From the NCBI GenBank assembly GCA_021613335.1, contig JAJTWR010000044.1:3179501-3243500 (forward strand): DNA of 64,000 nt. The letters are read 5' to 3'. Shown here in pieces: positions 52,282 through 63,351 of this stretch (its first letter is position 1; each line of letters starts with the position of its first letter). The notes beneath the pieces are model-generated. The model had not been told where the DNA came from, did no database searches, and saw only the letters and a program-made list of their open reading frames with translations. Made by a program: the position numbers and the translations under genes. This stretch comes from Whitmania pigra (taxonomy: Eukaryota; Annelida; Clitellata; Hirudinida; Haemopidae).

Positions 52282-53111
52282 AAAATAAGCTTTAATTTAC
52301 TGAACGACCGCTCACAGCTGGTAATTGAAACTGCAATGTTAGTAACATTTGCAATGAAATTCACAGATTCGGAAATATGTCGTCTTCGTAAAACACATTA
52401 AAGCTAAGAAAATCTAAAGGAGTTTCTGGTAGAACTTCTTTCTTGTTGCTAAGCAGCATTTGCAATGTTCAATTTCTGCGCGTGGTCGAGAAGTGCGTGG
52501 CCATTGATGTCCGTATCGTAGAAATTTTCAAATTCTGTGCATTTTTGACGAACAGTGTAGACATCTTTATTGGATAAATGAGTTTTAAAGCCCAGCAGAG
52601 ATCCAAATTTTGTGTTAAGGTCTTTTAGTCGTAAAAACTGCTTTGACATCTCCTGTTCACAACTCGCACAATTCAATTTCTTCTTCTCCTGAAAGTCTTG
52701 CATTTCTTGCCAGTTCTCCAGGCATCTTCCCGATGTCACCTAATTGTTCTGTCCACGTCAATCCTCCAGGCTATGCATTTTTGTTTTGGCATTTTCTACA
52801 TCAACATGGCTCAAATCATCACTAAGCTTCTTGTTCTAATGATTCAACGTCTGCTTCCTTGAAATTCTGATGGAACTTCATTCCGGTTACCGAGCAGTAT
52901 TTTGCAATCGTCAATTTCTGTAAAAAGTTCGTGTCCACTGATGTGCGTGTCTTAGTAATTTCCAAAATCTGCGAAATTTTGATGAATTGCACATTTTTTT
53001 TAAATTTTGAATTTTAAAGTCCAGCAGCAATCCAAATTTTGTGCTCAGGTCTTTTAGTCGTAAAAACGTTTTGACATCTCCTAATGCAGTCGATCAAATG
53101 TGATCTTCATA

Positions 53112-54360
53112 TTTGTTTTAAATATGAAACCAAATCTTAGATAATATACCGTTATTTTTTGAAATCTTGGATAAGACATAATTTATATGATCTGACCAAG
53201 TCACATGCTCATCCAACCATACACCCAAAAATTTACATTTTGGTACAGGATTAATAACAACATCATTTAAACATAACGAAACATCAGAGTGAATGGGTTT
53301 GGCCCTAGAATGAAAGAGGTTGTAATTCGTCTTTTTTAAATTTAGGGAAAGTTTATTAGCACAGAACCAGTCAAACAGAAAGCTTAGATAAATTTTAATA
53401 TTTGTTGTCAGCGTTTGCAGATCACTGCCAGAACGTAACAAATTAGTGTCATCCGCAAATAAAATGAAATCTAAAAACTCAGAAACACGACACAAATCAT
53501 TAAGATAAATAATATATAAAAGTGGACCCAGAATGGAACCCTGGAGTACGCCACCTGTGAAGTTGTGTTCAGAAGGTGGACTTGTTGTGTTCTGTTTGAT
53601 AAGTAGCTCCTGAACCATTCCAAAGCGATGCCTCTGACTCCATAGTAGTCCAATTTTCTTAAGAGAATGGCGTGATTGACATTGTCGAACGCCTTTGGTA
53701 AGTCCAAGAATATGCCGATGGAAAATTTATTTTGGTCGATTGATTATGCAATTTTTGTTTGAAAATGTATTAGTGCCATGGAAGTTGAGTATGGAATGAT
53801 GAAGTGGGTGGTTGATGTAGATGTTGTCGATGCAAGATGAATTTACAAGTCCCCTTCTGATTGGAGTTTCTGAAACCGAATTGATCATCTGAGATCATAG
53901 AAAATTTACTGAGGTATGTGTAGAGTCTCGCGTTCATTACTTTTTCAAAGAACTTTGAGAAGTAGTTTAAGATTGAAATAGGTCTCTACTTGGAAATTAC
54001 TAGTGTAGTATCGAACTTGTGTATTGGAGTTACTTTGGCAGATTTCAGCTGTTCAGGGAATACACCCGTTACCATTAATTAGGTCTGACAAGTACTTGAG
54101 CTACACAAGGAATTGAGGCACTAACAAGGATCGGATCAATTTCATCAAAGCCACAACTATGGGATGTTTTCATTTGACCAGCAATATTCGTGATCTCACT
54201 GGGCGTCGTCGTTATCCAATAAGCAAGGAGGTTTATCTTGGGAGGCAACCACATGATGAGATTATAATCAGTGTGCACATGTTGTGAAAATAATGGTATC
54301 ACCTTGCTACAAAAGTGTTTGGTGGGAGATATCCTATTCACAAGCGTTGTTGAAGAATGT
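53112..54360 (-). mobile_element. LINE reverse transcriptase fragment (CR1/Jockey/L2-like), catalytic core visible
   Basis: The minus strand reads DLPKAFDNVNHAILLRKLDY, GIALEWFRSYLSNRTQQVHL, then in a shifted frame GGVLQGSILGPLLYIIYLND, FILFADDTNLL and VPKCKFLGVWLDEHVTWSDH. These are the central reverse-transcriptase blocks including the FADDT catalytic box. An upstream part (ISPTKHFCSKVIPLFSQHV; SCGFDEIDPIL) is also present. At least one frameshift at about 53.55 kb and stops make it inactive. The frame stops at the hAT sequence near 53110. Confidence 0.9.
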
Positions 54361-54853
54361 TACTCATGGTATGACCTATGTATGAACCACGTTGAAGAAT
54401 GAACGAGATATTCCTCCAAGCATGCTGGCAAAAAACGGAGATAAATTATCTTCGATCTTTGCATTAGATGGCAATAAAACTTTAGTGTCATACGCTCCCA
54501 AAAAAAGGTTAGTCAGTCATCCTTCTGTCGAAAATTTCCTTCTTTAAATTTATACTTCAGGATGCTATTGGATTGTAAATCGATAACTTTCATTTGCGTC
54601 GGGAGGCAAGTCTTCAATGACAGAGGCAAATAGATTTTCAAAGGTTTTTATTTTCAAAGAGCATGCTCCGAAATCAGAGAAAGGCGCACGTCAGAGTTCA
54701 GAGATATTAATATTACTTGGCGGATTTTGCTCAGACTTTAGTTGTTTTAATTTATCCCCATATATTTTATTTTTTTCAAGGAGAGCTCTGCGGGTCTGAT
54801 TAGAGATCTTAGAGGGCCTATCCGGACCGCGGACCGTACTTTGGAGACCCCTG
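54361..54853 (-). mobile_element. hAT remnant (GTF2IRD2/EPM2AIP1-like), deleted
   Basis: The minus strand begins with the terminus CAGGGGTCTCCAAAGTACGG and CGCGGTCCGG at 54853. Further in, KTFENLFASVIEDLPPDANE and VIDLQSNSILKYKF resemble the C-terminal part of GTF2IRD2-like hAT transposases. Most of the transposase is gone. Confidence 0.65.
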
Positions 54854-54967
54854 CTCTAATGGGAAGCACTATTCTATTGTTCAAGAACTGAAATGGGCTT
54901 TGAATAAGGCCTGGAAGGAGCTGGAGGAAAAGAGTTTGAAGCCTGACTGTCATTCACCCTCACCTAT

Positions 54968-55203
54968 TGTTGGGTCTTTGAAACAATAACCAGTTGAACA
55001 GAAAACTTTATTGGCGGTCAAATATTCAGGAACAGAAACTAGAACTAAATATCGCTAATGGCCAGTACGTAATATAACCAACTCGCAATCCCTATCGTAT
55101 AACAACCGTATCACTCCGTAAACTTGTAGGACTCGAACCAAACTCTAAAAACTCCCTCGCTCCCGAGGTCTGTTCTTTTTATACCCGAAATGACGTCACA
55201 ACA
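54968..55203 (-). repeat. 3' LTR (left copy) of the gypsy-type element
   Basis: 236 bp. On the minus strand it carries a TATAAAAA box (55183-55176) and a downstream AATAAA (55012-55007), the usual promoter-to-poly(A) order of an LTR. The stop codon of the element's frame lies inside it at 55179. Confidence 0.95.
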
Positions 55204-57953
55204 CCTCCGCGCCAGCCGAAGAGTCTCCCAGAGCTTTGACGTAATCTTTCTGACCGTCTAGGCAGGGTAAGTCCTTGATCCAGTATGTTCGGTCGCTGGA
55301 AATTTCTTCGTCCTCTTGGTCGACCTCTGGGTCTTCTCGGCGGTTGTACTGTTGTGGGTATTGTTGTTGTAAGTGTAACATTTCTTGCAGTTGGAGTGGG
55401 ACCCGGCACCATGCCTGGGTCATTGTCTTCCTCTACTCCGTGTCTAGGCCTCAATTGCTCCACGTGCCTCTTCCAAGTAGGTCCTTTTGGCACGGCCTGT
55501 ATCAAAACATGGCGAGGTCCCAAGACTTGAACTACAATTGCCGGGATCCATCTAGGAACGCGATCCTTACCCGGACCGATGCGTTGTACGTAACAGGGTT
55601 TCCCGACATCGAATTTGGTGTTGTTCGTTCTCTTGTTGGACGTAAGATCGTTCTGTCTGTTTTGAAAACGTTTGGCAATTTGAGACACCGAAGGTAAAAG
55701 TGCGTCTAATTTTCCTCGTATTTGTCTCCCGTCTCTCTCTGCTTCCGAACTCCAAATCCAGGGTGTTTCTTTTCTGGTTAGACTCGTCAACGGCTCAGCA
55801 ATGGTCGAAAGGTTTGGGATGAATTTGTGGTAGAACTGCACTGATCCCAAAAATGAGCGTAATGTTGATGTATTTGTTGGCCTTGGCATGTTCGTCAAAG
55901 CGTCCGCACGTTTCCCCTTTTCTATCCCGCTTTTTGAAATAACGAGTCCCAGATATTCCATCGAATCTTTTGCAAAAATGCACTTGTTTTTATTGCATCT
56001 CAATCTTTTGTCTCGTAACCTTTGTAGTAAAGCTTTCAGGTTTTGAAGGTGTTCTTTGGAGTTGGAACCACCGACAAGAATGTCGTCTTGATAGACTGCG
56101 ACTCCTTGTAGATCACACGTCAATCTGTCCATTATTTCTTGGAAGTAACCTGGAGCTGAAATTATTCCAAAAGGTAGTCTCGTTTGAAGTAAAACTCCTC
56201 TATTTGTGGTCAACGCGAGTTTTTGTTGACTCTTAGGAGCGAGTTTGATTTGATTGAATGCATCTGCTAAATCAATATTGCTGAAGTAACGACTTCCTCC
56301 AAGTTTTCTCATAAGATCCTCAGGCAGTGGCATTGGGTATCGGTGAGGTTCCAACTGGGAATTTACGGTCACCGAATAATCTCCGCAGATTCGAAACTTA
56401 GCCTTCTTTTCGCCTGGTCGCAGACTCTTTCGAATCGGAACTATCGGAGTTCCGTAATCATTGAAGTGTGTTGGGATCCAAATCCCTTTCTTTATTCCTG
56501 CATCAAGAGCCTGATTTAGATCTTCCTGAATTGAAAATGGAACTGTTCTTGCTTTCACAAAAATTGGCGTTGCTTCCTGTTTGAATTTTACCTCCAGTTC
56601 GAAATCTTTCAAACAACCAAGATCTTGCTCGAAACATTCTTTGAAATCGTGGCAAATTTTAAGACATGCTTTTTCGACGGTTTTTGAATCCGTTTCTTCA
56701 TCAACCTTGAAAACATGATTGCGTAGCAAGTCCGACATCTCGATTTGCAATTCAACTATGGCTTTCCTGCCAAGAATGTTGAGTTTTGGCAACTTGGTGA
56801 CATTGAATTCTAGAGGTACTTCTTGAAGGTCTGATGTCGAAACCATCATTTCGCAGACTCCTAAGTTCGGGATTGAGTCCCCAGTTGCGGAAGTATATTT
56901 CGTACTGGAAGGTGTAAGCTTGGATTTTCCCCACCTGTTCCACACTTCCATTGAGCAAAAGTTATCCCTGGCTCCGCTGTCCAACTCGAAAACAAATTCT
57001 GAATTTTCAATTTGTAACTTTTGTACGAGAGGGGAGTGGCTCGGAATTGTATGGATTGAATTCACTTTTCTCTCTCTTTTGAACCTTTTCTTTAAACATG
57101 CTTTTTCTAAATGTCCTTTGATTCCACAGAAGTTGCATTCAGTTTTGACATGCCTGCAATCATTGGCGTGGTGTCCTTTTGTTCCACATCTTGGACACGT
57201 CCCTTTCGGGAATGGAAATTTAGAGAGTTGCTGTACTTGGCGTCTTGGTTTGAAATTCACTTTTTCTTGTTTGTTGTCGGCAGGTTTGAACACTTTCATT
57301 ACCGGTTCGTCCGGTGTGCCGTGTACTGTGGCTTTGGCAACCTTAGCAGATTCTTCCACTTCCGTAGCAATTTCAACAGCCCGATTCAAAGTTAATTCAT
57401 CATCTGGAATTTTGAAAAGCGACTTGAGAACCGCCTCGTTGTCAACAGAACATACAAATCTCGTTCTCAAGGCTTCGTCGAGTGTGTCCTCAATACTAGG
57501 AAAGTCGCACGTAGAAGCTGCTGTTCGAATTTTCGCCGCGAGTTCTTGAATGGTCTCGCCAGGTTGCCTTTTTATCTCGGTCCAAAATCTAAACCTTTCT
57601 CTCACAATGAATCTTTTGGGGTTGAAATTTTTCGTCATTACTACTTGAATTTCCGAAAAGTCTAACTTATTGACTTCGCATGGAATTGTCTTTTGTGAAG
57701 CCGCAGTTTGTAAGAGTTTGTAAATTGAAGTTGACTGGTTTGTGAGGAAAAGTTGAGTAATTTTTGAGGTCGGAATAGAGTCTGCTTCTGTAAAGGTTTG
57801 AAACCGACTCATGTAGTCACCCCACAGCTCTTTATTCGGTTCGAAAGGCATGAAATTAGGGATGGTCGTAGAATTCTCAGCAATTGAACGAACCAGGGTT
57901 TCCATTTGTTTCGAAAATAGTTCCAGAAATTTAGCGATATCCGCCATTTTCAC
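55179..57953 (-). CDS. Gag-protease-reverse transcriptase polyprotein with integrase C-terminal end fused in frame, 924 aa
   Basis: A single uninterrupted frame. Residues 1-250 are Gag-like. Two CCHC zinc knuckles follow at about 253-266 (CPRCGTKGHHANDC) and 273-286 (CNFCGIKGHLEKAC). An aspartic protease starts at about 320 with the active-site DSGA (325-328). Reverse transcriptase spans about 465-680 with SNIDLADAFNQIKL, RLPFGIISAPGYFQEIMD and the catalytic YQDD (621-624). The RT thumb continues to about TRKETPWIW (730), then near residue 738 (about 55.74 kb) the frame jumps to an integrase tail: KFDVGKPCYVQR, RWIPAIVVQVLGP (a GPY/F-type module) and RHVEQLRPRHG. RNase H and the HHCC and DDE parts of integrase are therefore absent. 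The remainder is Pro/Arg-rich and reads into the 3' LTR. No stop or frameshift occurs, unusual for a deletion derivative. Confidence 0.95.
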   Translation of the reverse strand: MKMADIAKFLELFSKQMETLVRSIAENSTTIPNFMPFEPNKELWGDYMSRFQTFTEADSIPTSKITQLFLTNQSTSIYKLLQTAASQKTIPCEVNKLDFSEIQVVMTKNFNPKRFIVRERFRFWTEIKRQPGETIQELAAKIRTAASTCDFPSIEDTLDEALRTRFVCSVDNEAVLKSLFKIPDDELTLNRAVEIATEVEESAKVAKATVHGTPDEPVMKVFKPADNKQEKVNFKPRRQVQQLSKFPFPKGTCPRCGTKGHHANDCRHVKTECNFCGIKGHLEKACLKKRFKRERKVNSIHTIPSHSPLVQKLQIENSEFVFELDSGARDNFCSMEVWNRWGKSKLTPSSTKYTSATGDSIPNLGVCEMMVSTSDLQEVPLEFNVTKLPKLNILGRKAIVELQIEMSDLLRNHVFKVDEETDSKTVEKACLKICHDFKECFEQDLGCLKDFELEVKFKQEATPIFVKARTVPFSIQEDLNQALDAGIKKGIWIPTHFNDYGTPIVPIRKSLRPGEKKAKFRICGDYSVTVNSQLEPHRYPMPLPEDLMRKLGGSRYFSNIDLADAFNQIKLAPKSQQKLALTTNRGVLLQTRLPFGIISAPGYFQEIMDRLTCDLQGVAVYQDDILVGGSNSKEHLQNLKALLQRLRDKRLRCNKNKCIFAKDSMEYLGLVISKSGIEKGKRADALTNMPRPTNTSTLRSFLGSVQFYHKFIPNLSTIAEPLTSLTRKETPWIWSSEAERDGRQIRGKLDALLPSVSQIAKRFQNRQNDLTSNKRTNNTKFDVGKPCYVQRIGPGKDRVPRWIPAIVVQVLGPRHVLIQAVPKGPTWKRHVEQLRPRHGVEEDNDPGMVPGPTPTARNVTLTTTIPTTVQPPRRPRGRPRGRRNFQRPNILDQGLTLPRRSERLRQSSGRLFGWRGGVVTSFRV

Positions 57954-58075
57954 CCGCTTTGAAATTCAAATACACTGCTAGCGGAAAAACAAATTCTGAC
58001 AAACCTTTTCTATTGGTTTCCTTGAAAATATCACTTTTCAGACTTTGAAACTTTTCTTTCGTCGACTGCGCCAGT

Positions 58076-58311
58076 TGTTGGGTCTTTGAAACAATAACCA
58101 GTTGAACAGAAAACTTTATTGGCGGTCAAATATTCAGGAACAGAAACTAGAACTAAATATCGCTAATGGCCAGTACGTAATATAACCAACTCGCAATCCC
58201 TATCGTATAACAACCGTATCACTCCGTAAACTTGTAGGACTCGAACCAAACTCTAAAAACTCCCTCGCTCCCGAGGTCTGTTCTTTTTATACCCGAAATG
58301 ACGTCACAACA
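58076..58311 (-). repeat. 5' LTR (right copy) of the gypsy-type element
   Basis: 236 bp, apparently identical to the left LTR; TATAAAAA at 58291-58284 and AATAAA at 58120-58115 on the minus strand. It lies 368 nt past the stop codon of the JIP1-like gene, in the same orientation. Confidence 0.95.
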
Positions 58312-58678
58312 CCTATAGCTCCAGAAGTTTATGAAGGAATAGCAGTAAAACACTGGTTTCAATGTTAAGTCTGCAATGCTTATCAGATTTGACGCTGCTA
58401 CAGAACTAACATCAAGTTCTTATTGAAGCTAAGTACGTAGTATTCCTAGAATGATGTGCTTTGGAGGTCTTGAACAGGGTTTTGTATATACATTTATCCA
58501 TAAAGTTGAAATGTCTGAACACCAAAATCACAAGAAGTTTAAAATTATCACTAGTATTTAGCAAACTAAAAACAATATGCAGGAAATGACTAGGAAAGTT
58601 TCAGCTTGCTTAAATCAAATTTTAGAACTGGAAAGCATTTAAACAAAAAGAGCAATATCGGAGCCATTAAATGGCATT

Positions 58679-61600
58679 TCATTCGAAGTATATATCTTCC
58701 ACTGGATAAGCAACAGATAAGAACTCCTGGTGGAACTTACTGAGTGAATTCCTAAAAACATACAGTTCATTTTTGAGAACCAGTTATACCCTTTCTGCAT
58801 GTTAAGCATAACATGATAGAAAAATTTGTTAACCCAATAGCTTCAACAATGGATCTTCCAGAGGTTGGAGCCTGAAAGACGTGACAGGCAAATTTCATGC
58901 AAATCGGATGCTTTGTAATAAAACCCAAATATCTGGGAATGAATGTAAAAAGATGTTTTTTTGTAATAAATATATGAAACAATTATGTTATTACTAAATA
59001 TGCTAATAAGATGGGTGCTTTATGTTGAATGTTTAATTTAAGTTAAATGTCTTACTTGTCACTACTTGGCAAAATCCCACAGAATGTAATATTTTTAAGC
59101 AAAAAAACATGTTCATTTTCTTGCATATTTTTAAGTAGTGACAATTTTCCAATTGTGCTAAGAATGCGTGAAGTGGGAGTTTTCTGGAAATAAAATGTAT
59201 ATTTAATAAATAGTCATTGACTGAATATACATTGAACAAAACCTTTTTTCTTTCTGAAATTTTGATTCCACTTTCTTCTATTTCTAGACAGGATAATGTA
59301 GTTGCAGCATTCTGCAATTTGGTATGGGATGATGCAAGCTGTAACAAATGGAACCAAGTTATTTCTATGTACCTTTATTAAACCATTAAAAAATATGAAA
59401 TGTTAAAACCTTCTTGATGGCTTTGTACAGAACCTCATGACCAGTATGCTGTCCTACTTCTATACTTCCCAAAAAGCTTACAAAATACTTGTATCTCACT
59501 ACATACAATTTAAAAAAGCGTTTCAAGTAACACAATTAACAAATTGAAGCAAAATTTCAAGGATTAACAAACCGTTCCCTAACAAACTTAGGTCAGTAGC
59601 ATAAGCAGTTGGAAATATTCCTCTTTTCTTTGTCCTCAAGTTAATACCTTTAAAGAAAATACTCCCCTCAAAATCTAATGCACAATTTTAAAAATCTGCT
59701 GATTCAGGAAACTCCCAAATACAGTCAAATCTCGTTACTATGTTACGGGACCGAGCAAAAGTGGCATAGTATCAGGAGTGGCATAGTAGCTAAGATTTGT
59801 AAAAGCGGTCTTATTTTCTCAAATAAAAACTCTTTTTTTCCTTCAGCATAAAGTCGGTTTGCTTGCGTTTCTGAGCTGACATTATGGGCTGAATTTGAAG
59901 AAAAATGACAAAAGAACGACTGATTGAAAAGGGAAAGGTTCTAGAACCAACCAAAGAATAACAATCGTCTAGATTTTAAAATAAACTTTAAAATAAAATT
60001 TAATTAATTTAGTCTAGTGATGTGTAAATTGATATGTACAGTCATTAGATTATTATAAATAATCGAATACTGAGCAGAAATACAGACTTTTTCACGACTC
60101 GTGCCTTTTAACAGTCACACAATAGTGGCATAGTAGCGAGAGTAGGAGGTGGCATAATAAATTTATTTTGTATTGAATTTTGTCGGGACCGAGCAAAAGT
60201 GGTCTAATAGCGAGAGCGGCATAGTATCGAGATTTGACTGTATTACAGAACGGATCAGAGTATCTGAATATATGAAGTTTAAAAAATTTGTTCTTATTCT
60301 ATTTTGGTTGGGGCTCTTAGGTAAATGACATATGTAATGCTGATAACACAAATGAGTTTATTTTCATTGGTGACATTAACAAACTTGATTCAAGAATGAA
60401 TACAAAATATGATGAATGAACATAAAAGTTGCTAACTGCTGTTTTACCAATCAACTGATTACAAAAATTGTTGGATCATTTCAGAAAACAAAAAATCCAT
60501 GCCTGATGACCATGGTCAGACTACAAATATATTATTCTGTTACGTAGCATGTGGAAATATCTCATTATTTGATTTTAGTCAAACTAAGAAGACCTTTTAG
60601 ATATTTTGATAACTTGATTTAACTTTAGATAGGTATATTATATTGAATAACAAGATTGTCTGTATGGAGCAGGACCACCGGCTCAATTTGAAAACCAATC
60701 CCAGTTGTACTGCAACATTGAGCCAACATGCCAGAGTAGCCATTAACAGCCGAGGCACCCCCAGTTTACAAAAATAGCTTACATCAACATCCTCTGCTGG
60801 AGGAAAACTAGAAATTGATGACTAGTTAATAAAATAGCCAGCACTACCACAAGTAGTCTCTTTTTCATTTAATTTATATGTGTGTGCGTGAACTTACTAA
60901 CATCATAACTAGATGATTAGGACAAAATTGATTTATTAAACTGCTGTCTCTATATCATCCAAAAAAAGAAAAAGGAGAAAAAAAAGTGAAACATATATTT
61001 CTTGGGATTTTAAGAGATAGTCTTACTTTTAAATCTCATGATCAATATTTAGTTAATAGGGCCTCACAAAACGTTTAAATCACTACTCATTCAATCATCA
61101 GTATGTTACTTCGTCAACATCTATCACAACTACATACTCATATTTAAATTACTATAATCTGGCCTGAACTTCCAATCACTCATCCCCAGAAAAATAGCAA
61201 CTTTTAAGCTTTAATTTGTAATTTTTGCACTGATCTCACAAAATCCCAAAATTCACCAAGTTAATGTATTTTTATTTATAATATTGATATCCAATCCAAA
61301 ATTCAAGCCTTTTTTGTCATATCCATTATGAGGTTTCACTCAATCATATGTTCAGTCCCCAATATACATTCAAAAATTAAAACATAAGTCCCAATGGAGC
61401 CAAAATCCCATCTTGTCTATCCATATTTAGAAACTTTTAGAAACTATCCATATTTACAAGCCATCAATGAAGCAGCACCAAAATGAAAGTCTTAACCACT
61501 GACCCCCGATCCCAGATGTGACAACAAAATTCTATATCATGTCTATATATATGTTGACCAGAACCATCAATTAATCATAAAATAGATATATGCCACTCGA

Positions 61601-63351
61601 ACATTGAATTAAACTATGAAATTGAGTTTCACCTTCACACCATAGATCATCATGCTCTTTCTCAACAAACAGAGAATCACCAATTTCAACAGCAATTTCC
61701 TCTGGATGCCTGGGTAAGAACTTGTGGCAACCTCTATGTGTGGCATCAGATTCTTCTAAGTACAGCTCAATATCAGGAAATCCAGGAGGAAAAGATGACA
61801 TCCCTACCTCGGAATTACTTTCATGACTGCACAGAGATTGATTGTCTGAAGCTGAGATCACAGAATTAATCAAAAATAGCTTATAAGTAGAAATAACTAC
61901 AATTGAATATATTTGCAATATTTGAAAGTCACTGAAATATGGACATACTCCTGGACACAATAGAAGAGTCCCTCTTGAGCTCATCTAAAAGAGGTTCATT
62001 ACTTCTTGAACTTTTCCTACTTCTTCGCTGATTTGTACATGGAGATCCAATACTTGAAAGATCATAGGGCATGTCCGGTTCTTTGCTTGGAGATGAGGAA
62101 CTTGAACCTGCCACCGCAGTGGCAGCATCAACTTCTGAGGGTGTATTTTCCTCGATATTTTCTTCCGATTTGATAGGTTCCTTTCTGAAGGATGTACATT
62201 CAAAGTCAGCAGAGTTGGTGCTTAAGAAGCAAACAATGGACTTTACATATGTCTCTTTAAGATATAAGTCCGAATATTTCTTAATAGGATCTATCATTTC
62301 AGGCATGCCAAGATCTTCTACAGTAAATTGGCCTATGTCTTCATTTTTTGAAATCAGACTATCATCAAAGTGAAAGCATTGTGGGAAGACATAGTCATGA
62401 TCTTCAGTAACATGATTCTTTTTATCACGATTGTAAACTGCTATAATTTCTTCTGCCAAGGATGGTGTCTTTGTGGTAGCAATAAGATCAGGAATTGTAG
62501 AAGCTTTTAATAAGAAATTAGAAATTGCTGAAAATTTCAATTTTTAGTAGCTAAATTCTTACATAGTTTATTGACTGGTATATGACAGGGAATATTGGGT
62601 AACTTCCTTGAGTTTCCTCTTTTTGGAAACTTTGAAGCACTTACACTTGCCAGTACCAATGGTTTTTCCTAATTATTTGAAAATGTTATTTTCACTAAGC
62701 AACAACATTTTGTGAAATAAAAATAATTACTTCATTCCCTGGGAGTGATGGTCTTTTGATTAAAGAAGGTATAACAGGAGAGTTATTTGGAATACAAGAG
62801 TTGTTTGAATATTTGAAAACATTATTATTCTCATTAAACCTGTTATTGTTCAAACGGTCACCAACAGCATTAACTTTATGTTTAAGAGGAATTCTAATCG
62901 AATCGTCATCGTCATCGTCATCATCAATTTTATTTTCATCAAGTTCTCTGAAATCTTCTATTCTCATAGGCTCAAAACTAAGATGATAAAACTTTCCCGT
63001 TGTTTGCACTTGCGTGGAGCCTGCGTTATCGTTGCTGGCTTTTTTTGCGTCACGGGTAAGTCGCGCTAAACTCTTTAATTTCATCGCTTCGAAAAACATT
63101 CTGCTGTTGTAGTTCTCCATGTTAAGTCTTGCCTGAACTTTATTAAGTTCAGATAATTTATTGGACTTTTCATTTTCATAACCTTCCAGGTCGTAAGCAA
63201 GTCTGTTCAAAATAAGAAATTATTTCAACATCAAATGCCTTAAGCTGAAAAATTCTTCATTAATCCTACTTGAAATTATGAGGCGTAAAAGGACAATTAT
63301 TGAGTTTTACTTGGAGTTGATTTGCCACCCTTTGGCTGTATATATTTCCAT
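58679..63351 (-). CDS. JIP1-like JNK-interacting scaffold (SH3 + PID/PTB), 11 exons, 658 aa
   Basis: Exons 63351-63311, 63202-62731, 62668-62563, 62527-61949, 61851-61633, 59647-59573, 59498-59410, 59338-59243, 59183-59056, 58932-58834, 58751-58679; all phases close. SH3 at about residues 434-490 is split by an intron: THRGCHKFLPRHPEEIAVEI, DDLWCEG, then LRTKKRGIFPTAYA. The PID/PTB domain at about 500-648 reads YFVSFLGSIEVGQHTGHEVL, then EHVFLLKNITFCG, YLGFITKHPICMKFACHVFQ. The C-terminus VEDIYFE matches the kinesin-light-chain-binding end of JIP1 (EDIYLE). JIP proteins assemble MLK-MKK7-JNK modules and link cargo to kinesin-1. The first 400 residues are low-complexity with a charged helical N-terminus (NKLSELNKVQARL); a canonical JNK-docking RPKRPTTL-type motif is not obvious. 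The ATG at 63351 is the first in the phase required by exon 2, but an upstream exon cannot be excluded. Confidence 0.9.
59722..60240 (-). mobile_element. pogo/Tigger-derived MITE, copy 2, 519 bp, in JIP1-like gene intron
   Basis: Flanked by TA. TIRs CAGTCAAATCTCGTTACTAT and CGAGATTTGACTG. The minus strand carries MSAQKRKQTDFMLKEKK, the same truncated transposase start as copy 1 (22.5-23.0 kb), broken at nearly the same place. Orientation is opposite to copy 1. Subterminal GTGGCATAGTAGC motifs recur. Confidence 0.88.
60241..61632. other. Remaining intron between the two SH3 exons of the JIP1-like gene
   Basis: AT-rich, no exon or further element recognised. Confidence 0.5.

Larger units (their letters stand above)
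49600..53110 (-). mobile_element. Second ZMYM1-like hAT copy, carrying two nested hAT insertions
   Basis: Left end CAGTGGCGTAGCTAGGATAT, continuing with sequence homologous to the left part of the element at 36.1 kb (CGCCC..GGACAAGCTATA). Minus-strand transposase remnants (RLKDLNTKFGSLLGFKTHLS; FYDTDINGHALL) match its ZMYM1-like C-terminal half but with many stops. It is interrupted at 49800-51071 and 51160-52281 by other hATs. Segments at about 52440-52660 and 52890-53110 repeat the same part of the transposase, so the right part is duplicated or composite. No right TIR: the copy stops where a LINE begins at about 53110. Confidence 0.82.
54968..58311 (-). mobile_element. Ty3/gypsy-type LTR retrotransposon, 3344 bp, LTRs look identical, 5-bp TSD CCTAT, integrase/RNase H deleted
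   Basis: Oriented on the minus strand. Two 236-bp LTRs (54968-55203; 58076-58311) begin TGTTGGGTC and end CACAACA in plus-strand reading. They look identical by eye and are flanked by CCTAT (54963-54967 and 58312-58316). Next to the 5' LTR (right-hand) is TGGCGCAGTCGACG, a tRNA-Ser-type primer-binding site as used by several insect gypsy elements. One frame (57953-55179) encodes a Gag-protease-RT protein joined in frame to the end of integrase. RNase H and the integrase zinc and catalytic domains are missing, so this copy is non-autonomous. LTR identity points to a very recent insertion. Confidence 0.96.

Noticed and set aside
55275..57549. Several plus-strand frames up to about 210 codons
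   Set aside because: They lie antisense to the gypsy polyprotein and show no domains.
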